Assembly (NCBI GenBank): GCA_037447605.1 | Contig: CM074808.1 | Coordinates: 487,097 to 550,518, forward strand | DNA length: 63,422 nt | Origin: Zygnema circumcarinatum | Taxonomy: Eukaryota > Streptophyta > Zygnematophyceae > Zygnematales > Zygnemataceae | Direction: 5' to 3' | Shown: piece by piece, positions 56,330-63,422 of the stretch | Layout: each line of letters opens with the position of its first letter | Numbering within the stretch: the first letter of the stretch is position 1 | Made by a program: the position numbers and the translations under genes | The notes under the pieces: model-generated | Told to the model about the DNA's origin: nothing | Seen by the model: only the letters and a program-made list of their open reading frames with translations | Databases searched by the model: none

Positions 56330-56620
56330 TCTGGAAATCCTGGACGTCGCCCACGATGCCCAACCTGCAGGCTTCCACCTCGGACAGAAGAAGATGGTGG
56401 CTCAGTTGCAGGAGCGCTACTATTGGCCCGGCCTCCATGGCGCGGTGAGCCGCTACATTGAAACCTGCACCCGCTGCCAACGCGGCAAGCGCTCTGCTCC
56501 CCCCAACCGCCAACCCCTCGAGATGGGTGAGATCCCAATACGCGGCGTCGCCGAAGACTGGAACATCGACACCTTTTCTATCCCCGGCTGGCACCTCGCT
56601 ACGACCGGGTCCCTGGCCCA
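56330..56620 (+). pseudogene. Integrase N-terminal (HHCC) remnant
   Basis: Nearly identical to the second element's integrase over the zinc domain (GFHLGQKKMVA, LQERYYWPGLHGAVSRYIET, CTRCQRGKRSAP), but cut off before the catalytic core. Confidence 0.8.
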
Positions 56621-57702
56621 GTGAGCGAGATCGCCCAGAATGAGTAGAGTTGCTTCTGAGAATCTAAGCATTAGTCCACTCTGCCCGCCTCACGGCGGCC
56701 ATCATTCACGCCCACTCTCTCCACTACTCACATCCCTCTAATGATGGCACGAATACAAAGGGGCCTTTGCCAGTATCACGGGACTTCATCATCCACCGCA
56801 CCTCTAGCCCACTACTCCCCTGGCGAGAATGGGCTTTACTTGAGCAATCACCATTAGGGCGGTCAAGGATCGTGCGTCCGTATTTCTTGTGGGCCCCAGG
56901 CCGAGGCCCGGCGCGAAGGTCATCCTCCACGGTCTTCGCATTATAACGCCTCAGATCCACTCCTCCGGGCTTCTCTCCTGAGCTCCTACATGGCGTAAGC
57001 CCGCATTCCCGCCGACTCCTCTCTGCTGAGCCTCTTACGATGGCCTCCCGGATCGGAGTCGACCAGCTTCCGACTCTGGCCTGGAAACCCCAAACCCCTG
57101 GGCCTGGCCTCCCACCACCTCGAGCGGCGCCTGACGACAACTCACCGGCAGGAGGTTAAGCCTTGTACTCTCCAGCCAATCGAGGTAGCGCCACATCGGC
57201 TCATTTGGCTCAAGAATCCTTGAGCCGACTCATGGGCTTTTCGTGGTTGGGCCCCTTCATTTAATGTCGATAGTGAATCCCGGAGTTAGGCCATCATTGA
57301 GCTCGACTCTGAGTAAGGCACGCGTGGCGTTCACACTAGATCGACATTAGATGCCGCCCGCGTCGGCAGTTCCTCGCGATGGCCCAGGCGTTCTTGGAAA
57401 CAATAGCGGTCTCCTCATACCCCTACTGCCATAGCGACTCCTCATTGGTCCATTTAATTCGCCACTTTTGCGGCTTACGCCCAGCATTGCGCCATCGCTT
57501 TCGATTCAATTTGTCTTACTCCCTCCTCCACCTCCGATCCCGCCGATACTCCCCATTTCCGAATGTACGCGGAAGCTTCTCCCGGTGGCCAGGCTTCGCC
57601 TCGTAGCGGCCGTCAACGTCATCATGGTCCCCTCCCGCCGCTGTCTCTTCTTCCTTGCTTGCTTGGCCACATTGCACTTATTTTCCCGGCATGTGCTACG
57701 GA

Positions 57703-58690
57703 TGTAGCGTAGCGGGCTAATTAAGCCGGATTTCGCGTCCAGTTCAGTAGCCGCAGCGTATACTCTTGAGTATCCTGCGGATCGGAATCGGGGGCGCCAG
57801 CGGAGGTGAGAAAGCGGCGCCATGCGTTAGCGGCCGGAACGACACACCATCAGCCGAGCGCACTCCAGGAACACGCGGACATGCGATTATCATTCGTTGA
57901 CCTATCAAAGAAGGCTCCGTAATGGGTGAGCCTCTCGGTAGGCGGTTGGCCAATTAGAAACATCCTTCTTGGAACTCAAGATCTATTGTAGGTGTTAAGT
58001 AGATGGGATGTCATTGATGCTTCTTTGTCTTTTTAGTCTTTGAAGCTTAGTATTTGTATTTCTTTGTGTGGTTTGTTGTCTTGTTCTTCTTTCTTCTTTT
58101 TCCTTCTCTTGATTCACGACAACAGTGCTAAGTAAGAGAGAGAGAGAGAGAGTTCCATGCCATAGATAGAAGGCGAGAGAGAGAGAGAAGAGTCTTCTTC
58201 TGGCGATAGCATTTAGGCGTCCCATTATTGACCCGATTAGACAAAGATTTCGGTGAGAAGACAATTTCATTATAATGACATTCCCCAGCCAACATTTGGT
58301 AGGTGATTTCTAAAAATACCACCTTTATCTAAGTTGTCACCAACCCTCTGGCTGTCACACTATGCAGCCCACTATCTTGCTCTATCACGCCTTGCATTGC
58401 TCTCATTGACCAATGATCACTAGAAGCCTAGCTAAGAGACTAGTAGGAGAGGACGGGGAGGAGATCCCCAAGGAAGGGCTGCTGGCATCAAGTCCGGCCC
58501 GTTGGGAGCGTCTTGAGAATCTCGTCTTCGGCTGGCGGCGTACCTCGAATCCAGGATCAAGCTGCATCTTTAGCGAGGCGGACCACAGCACCACCCCAAC
58601 CCTAAGTCGGTTTCATACGGACCGCAGTGGCAAATACGGCCTACGGCCTTTCGGCCCGATCTTTGTTTAACCCACTTATCTTGTGCTACA
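57703..58690 (+). repeat. 3' LTR of plus-strand element
   Basis: Begins TGTAGCGTAGCGG and ends CTTGTGCTACA, with TG...CA and inverted TGTAGC/GCTACA termini. About 1 kb, similar throughout to 50186-51201 but with many small indels, so the insertion is old. Confidence 0.85.
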
Positions 58691-58724
58691 TAAAGTATTT
58701 ACCACCTAAGGAGTCGTCCTCAAT

Positions 58725-58915
58725 ATTTTAATTTCTGAAACCACCTTTGCATGCGGTAACACATTGTTGGCGATACTTATTTATCTTGTTAAATGCTTGG
58801 CCAGGTACTAAGCCCGTCTTTATCATCTTGGCAGATTCTGGGGTTCACATAAAACTCACCCTATCTCCTTTCGTGCGGTAAGAAGCTGCGTCTTCTCCCC
58901 TTCTTCTTGGCCCCA
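58725..58915 (+). repeat. Direct repeat flanking LTR element, right copy
   Basis: Copy of 49895-50105, followed by CGATACGAT-type low-complexity sequence as on the other side. Confidence 0.6.
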
Positions 58916-59364
58916 CGTCACGATCACGATGCGAAAGCGGTCGGTGCGATATTTTGCGATACTAGGCGATACGATCTGGCCAGATGGCATTGTCGATACT
59001 TGGCCGTGCGAGCTGAAGACGAACAGCAATGGCTTCGATGCATCGCGTGGCGATATGGCGGAAATGCGATCACGATATTAGCGAACTGATGCGATCGCGG
59101 TGCAATATCATGCGGTACGCTACGATGCGGTCCAACATGAACTCTAACATAATACCACACGTCGATTCGTAACACGAACCTTATATATGCAAAATTAATA
59201 TTTACCTCATATTGGCTTTGGAACGGGGTGGAAAAATATGAGGGCCTCTTTAGCAAGATTCTGGCGCTCAATTTAAACGACGATGCGATCGCGGTACGAT
59301 ATACCAGAGAAAACGATGCGATACGCTGCGTGCGGACATGCATGAACTCCTAACATAATTCGCT

Positions 59365-59460
59365 CGCTTTATTGGTAACGGACCTTATATTTGCCAAAAA
59401 CAATATTTTCGCCCGATTTTTGCCAAATGTAGGTGGAAAATATGATGGGGTCCTACTGTA
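59365..59460 (-). mobile_element. CAGT-ended dispersed repeat end
   Basis: On the minus strand it starts TA-CAGTAGGACCCC (at 59460) and stays similar to 47100-47190 through GGGCGAAAATATTG, TATAAGGTCCG and TTACCAATA. A more distant relative of its inner part lies at 59165-59215. Confidence 0.6.
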
Positions 59461-59752
59461 CCATGCGCGGGACCGGAAAAACCCGAATTGCTGTTGGATT
59501 CGGTAACTTCTGGCCGTCGATTGAGAAATCTTCGCCGTCCGATGCGTTGAAGGTAGCCGTTGCGAACTGGAGGGCCGTTGGATGCGTTGGCTATGGACCG
59601 TAATTGCCGTTGGATACGAGAGGGAAAGGAACGGTAAAAGCGAGAGCGGAAGCTACGGAAGACCGTTGGATTGAGAGGAACGCGTGAGATGCGATTGACC
59701 GTTGGATTCTGAGGCACGTTGATCGTTGGGTGAAATTGTTGCACAGATCGGA

Positions 59753-59985
59753 CCATTAGACAAACTAGTCGACTAGTTGGCAACCAGTGGTTGCGGACCG
59801 AAACAACCATTCGACTGGTTGCCAACCAGTGCCGCCGGATCGAAACAACCATTCGACTGGTTTGGAACCAGTGGCGCAGGACTGAAACAACCATTCGACT
59901 GGTTCGGAACAAGTGATCCAATGGTTGGCAACCATTGAATTTCTGAAATGATGCCTTTTTGCAAAAATGGGTCGTATGTGTTTTG
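59753..59985 (-). repeat. 42-bp palindromic tandem array, copy B (inverted)
   Basis: Inverted, nearly identical copy of 30476-30722, including the AAAACACATACGACCC lead. It stops a few bases before the LTR end at 59992, so the second LTR element interrupts it. Confidence 0.9.
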
Positions 59986-59991
59986 ACGGGT

Positions 59992-61004
59992 TGTAGCGCA
60001 CAAGATAAGTGGGGTTGAGAAGGCTGCTGAGCTAGTTCTGCAGTCTTTGTCTGACCACCGGCGTCCGAATCTTTGGCTGGCGATGGGGTTGGGGTGGTCT
60101 TTGTGGGTGCTGCGACATAGAGCCAAGATCCGGGGATTGAGGAGGGAATGCGGCCTTGGCGAGGCGTAGGGATTACGAGCGTTCCCCACCGGCTGGACCC
60201 GATGCGCCAAGAGCCCTTCCTTGGGGACTCTCCTCCCCGTCTCTCCTGGCTAGTCTCTTAGCTAGGCTTCTAGTGATCATTGTTGGTCATTGAGGAGGAA
60301 TGCGAGGCGAGGATAAGAGCAAGATAGGAGCTGGGCATAGTGACAGCAGCAGGAAAACAGGACAAAACTTAGATAAATGTGGTATTTTGGAAACACACCC
60401 CAGCCAGCGGTTCGCTGGGGAATGTCATTACAATGAAATTGTCTTCCCACTGAAATCTTTGTCTAACTGGGCTGAATGGGGCGTCTAAATCTTTATCAGC
60501 AAAGAAGACTCTTTCTCTCTCTCTCTCTCTATCTATGGCATGGAACTCTCTCTCTCTCTCTCTCTTACTTAGCATGCATTCTTTGTAACTCAAGAGGAAG
60601 AAGAGAAGAAGAAGAACAAGACAACAAACCACGACAAATACAAATACTAAGCCCGGCACTAAAAGACAAACAAGCATCGCGACATCCCATCTACTTAGCT
60701 GTGACAATAGATCTTGGAGTCTTAAGCGGTGGCCAGTCTGATTGGCCAACTGCTTAGCGAGAGCTTTGTTGACTCGTGGGGCAGCGGATAGGTCAGCGAA
60801 TGGCTTGTCGGCGGCATCTTGGCGCTTCGAGTCGCCTTCTGGCTGGATGGTGTGTGCCGTTCCGTGGGCATAGCGCTGGCGCGCCTCTTAATCTCGTTGG
60901 CGGCTCACGGATTCGGTGATGAAGTGACCTTTGAAGAGGCATATGTCAGAAGTACAATTGGTATGGCTGAATCCGTCGAGAGCGCCAGCTCCGTTATTAT
61001 GGCA
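59992..61004 (-). repeat. 3' LTR of minus-strand element
   Basis: On the minus strand it ends CTTATCTTGTGCGCTACA at 59992. It shares the LTR blocks (CCAATTGTACTT, ATGCCTCTTC, GGAACTC, GACAATTTCATTGTAATGAC). It starts near 61004, where TGCCATAATAACGG replaces TGTAGCGTAACGG, so the 5' terminus has diverged. Confidence 0.8.
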
Positions 61005-62219
61005 CGACTGAAACCGCCTCTTCAGCACAGATCACACACACACCGACACTTTCGAGTTGTTGAGAGAGAGCAAGAGAGAGCTTGAGTGGCAGCCGGCGAA
61101 GTGCAACCGGAATGCCCGATGCGTTGGTTGGGTGACGTGATTACGCTACTAAGCTTCCCCGTCGAACCTCTACCAGCATGGAGGATTAGGCGAACGTCAA
61201 TAAGCGGACGCCCGCGTGTTCCTCGACTTCCGAATGGAGTGGTGGCCTAACGTCACAGTGCTACCGCCCGCGTGCGGCGCGCCCGCAACCTTGGCAGCGC
61301 CGCCCATCTCTGTCCGGTGCAATTAGTCTCACCTTGTAGCCTTGAGTCCAGCTATCGTATCCCGGCCTGCTTAATTACTTGGGTGTGTCGCGGGCGAAGC
61401 GGAAAAGAGAATCAAAGAGGATCGGGCGGGGCCGATATCCATCGCGAGACGGATTGGTCCGTGAATGCCGTTAGTCCGTGATCCTCCTCTACGCTGAGAG
61501 GAGGGGACCTTGGCCGGTGACGTGGGGCCCATAGAGATTATGTGGCAGCCCCACGGGTGAACCAGTTCTTACGGTTCGAACCTAGGACCTCCGTCGTCCT
61601 ATAGGGTATCGATGCCCTACTTAGTTAAGTCTTGCATTGAATGGAAACATAAAACTTACGCCCGAACTCTAAGTAACGCCCTTCCCCTTGGGGTGGCTGT
61701 AGCGTTTACTTCTGATTCACACGCTATCTGTAGCACATGCCGGGGGGGGGGAACAAGCGCACGCCCCTGCGGGCGCAAGGAAGAAGAGACAAAGGGCAGG
61801 GGAGGAGCCAAGGATGACGTGGACGGGAGGCGAGTCGGTGGCCGTGTGGAGAAGCTTCCTCGTACATTCGGCAAGGGGGGGTATCGGCAGGACCGGAGGG
61901 GGAGAAGGGAGGAAGACAAATTCGGAAATCGAAAGATACGGCCACGGCCGAGCGCAATATTGTAGCGGCAAAAGTGGCGGGAATTAGAAATGGACCAATG
62001 AGGTCGGCATGGCGGGGGCGTGCGAGACATGGCTGTCGATTACCTGCTTTAGCTTCAGCCATCAGCGGGGAGGAACGGTGGCGATAAGCGGCCGCGAATG
62101 TCGATCGATTGTGAGCGCCCGGCGGGCGTTCCCGCAAATTAGAGCCTCGAAATGATGGCCCAACCGGGATCTCCGGCGGACCCGGCCACAAATGAAGGGG
62201 CCCAACCCGCGGAAGCGCG
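61005..62219 (-). other. 3' non-coding region of second LTR element
   Basis: Between the integrase stop and the LTR. Similar to 57130-57700 of the first element (GTTGGGCCCCTTCATTT block). Frames on both strands lack family features. Confidence 0.6.
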
Positions 62220-63422
62220 TTAGTGGGTTTGGCCGAGATTCACGAGCCAAATGAGCTGGCGTGGCGTGACCTGATTGGGCGGGAGAGCAGCGCGTCGGCG
62301 CCTCCCAAAGTCGGTGAGTTGTCGCCTGTGCGCGCGGTCGAGGTGGTGGGAGGCCATGGAATCTAGGGTTCGGAAGCGGAGGGCCAGGAGCTGAAGCTGG
62401 GCGATCCGATCCGGGGGAGGCGCGTCATCGTGGAAGAGGGGCTCAGCAGAGAGGAGGTCAAGGGGAATGCGGGGCTTACGGCCATAGAGGAGCTCGTAGG
62501 GAGAGAAGCCAGTGGAGGAGTGAACGGAGGTGTTGTACGTGAAGACCAGGGAGGGGATGACCTCGCGCCAGTCCGCCTCCAGCTCCGCGCAGCCGCGGAC
62601 GCACGCATCCTTGACCGTCTGAATGGTACGTTCTGCAAGCCCATTCTGCCAGGGGGAGTAGGGGCTAGAGGTGCGGTGGATGATGCGGAAAACCTGCATT
62701 AGCTTGGCAAAGGCCCCCTTGTATTCGGTGCCATTGTCAGAGTGGACAGAGTAGGGGAGAGAGTGGCGGTGAATGATGGCCGTCAGGAGGCGGGCAGAGT
62801 GGACGGAATGCTTAGATTCTGTAGCGTGAACCTCTACCCACTTGGTGTATCTGTCCACGGCTAGGAAGACCCGAATGTAGCCAGAGGGGGTGCCGAGCTG
62901 GGGGATAGAAAAGGTGTGGATGTTCCAGTCTTCAGCGACGCCGCGTATTGGGATCTCACCCATCTCGAGGGGTTGGCGGTCGGGGGGAGCAGAGCGCTTG
63001 CCGCGTTGGCAGCGGGTGCAGGTTTCAATGTAGCGGCTCACCGCGCCATGGAGGCCGGGCCAATAGTAGCGCTCCTGCAACAGGGCCACCATCTTCTTCT
63101 GTCCGAGGTGGAAGCCTGCAGGTTGGGAATCGTGGGCGACGTCGAGAATTTCCATACGCTCGTTAGGGAATGGAACAGGAAGGCCGGAGGGGAGGTAAAG
63201 AATCTGTCCGTCATCATCGGCAGAGGATTACGGCGGCGGGCGGCCAGAGCCCTCGATTGTCGTGATAAAGGGGGTAGCGATGGTCATGGCGTGGCCTTGA
63301 AGGGAGAGTGAATGGACATCATTGGCGGGAAATGGGGAGGAAGTAAGGGCGTCGCCATCGTCATCATGAGGAGTTCCACCGGATCCGCATGGGGGGGTGG
63401 CGTGGGTGAAGTCGGGGTCCTC
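62220..63422 (-). CDS. Ty3/gypsy integrase, C-terminal part of pol (one in-frame stop)
   Basis: Integrase inserts the element's DNA into the host genome. From 63155 the frame is open for 311 residues. It has the zinc domain (AHDSQPAGFHLGQ, CTRCQRGK), then a DDE core with the first Asp in FLAVDRYTKWVEV, the second in VHSDNGTEYKGAF and Glu in NGLAERTIQTVKD, all intact, and a C-terminal FSPYELLYGRKP segment. Upstream the same frame stays open to the window edge except for a TAA at 63230-63228. No chromodomain is seen; the protein ends soon after LIWLVNLGQTH. The intact core suggests this copy is younger than the plus-strand one, but the stop means pol is probably not functional. Confidence 0.85.

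Larger units (their letters stand above)
50186..58690 (+). mobile_element. Ty3/gypsy LTR retrotransposon, full length but decayed
   Basis: About 8.5 kb with two similar LTRs of about 1 kb, an initiator-Met tRNA primer site, and internal remnants in the order gag, zinc knuckle, protease, reverse transcriptase, RNase H, integrase. Integrase after RNase H places it in Ty3/gypsy. Every coding segment is broken by frameshifts and stops, so it is non-autonomous. No matching target-site duplication is visible (flanks end CTCGT and begin TAAAG). Confidence 0.9.
59992..63422 (-). mobile_element. Second Ty3/gypsy element, 3' half, opposite orientation, runs off window
   Basis: From high to low coordinates: integrase frame (63422-62220), about 1.2 kb of 3' non-coding sequence similar to 57130-57700, then a 3' LTR (61004-59992). 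Same family as the plus-strand element. Confidence 0.88.

Overview
This is nuclear DNA of a streptophyte (green plant lineage), probably a charophyte-grade alga or an early-diverging land plant. The evidence is a set of plant-type genes (TBL/PMR5 acyltransferase-like, DUF1639, plastid-type acetylglutamate kinase ending in GTMITG, a short MAPKKK with a non-RD HGDIK loop, the minor-spliceosome 31K protein), G-box promoters, and Ty3/gypsy LTR elements primed by initiator-Met tRNA. Gene density is high, at about one gene per 4-5 kb in the first 46 kb. I could build complete multi-exon models whose reading phase is preserved across 45 GT-AG introns. I cannot name the species. Two 10-N runs are assembly gaps.

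Layout. 0-1.3 kb: minus-strand membrane-anchored protein of unknown function, truncated by the window edge. 2.5-8.8 kb: ARP5, minus, 13 exons. 10.5-12.7 kb: TBL-type protein, plus, followed directly by a 1.3-kb minisatellite. 14.9-17.0 kb: GGQ-domain release factor, plus, 6 exons. 18.0-18.4 kb: palindromic 43-bp tandem repeat. 20.4-22.6 kb: MAPKKK, plus. 26.0-27.7 kb: DUF1639 protein, plus. 29.3-29.8 kb: selenoprotein-S-like membrane protein, minus. 31.3-36.0 kb: uracil phosphoribosyltransferase, plus, 12 exons. 36.9-38.5 kb: acetylglutamate kinase, minus, convergent with UPRT. 40.6-42.3 kb: intronless class 3 lipase, plus, divergent from NAGK. 44.3-46.5 kb: U11/U12-31K, minus, 7 exons.

From 46.6 kb to the end the window changes to repeats: short dispersed elements with CAGT...ACTG ends, an inverted-repeat pair at 46.8 and 49.5-49.9 kb, a reverse transcriptase scrap beside a gap, a complete but decayed Ty3/gypsy element (50.2-58.7 kb, plus) and the 3' half of a second copy in the opposite orientation (60.0-63.4 kb, minus). 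The second copy has an open integrase frame and is inserted in a copy of the palindromic repeat seen at 30.5 kb.

The genes are unrelated housekeeping and signalling functions with no operon-like logic. What they share is architecture: CACGTG G-boxes upstream of most starts, GA/CT tracts at promoters, and long strand-biased simple repeats inside introns. I found no convincing new multi-gene system. The least ordinary signals are the dispersed palindromic repeats whose dyads are maintained despite sequence change, the strand polarity of intronic GA/CT tracts, a 264-bp higher-order minisatellite open in several frames, and the CAGT-ended repeat family.
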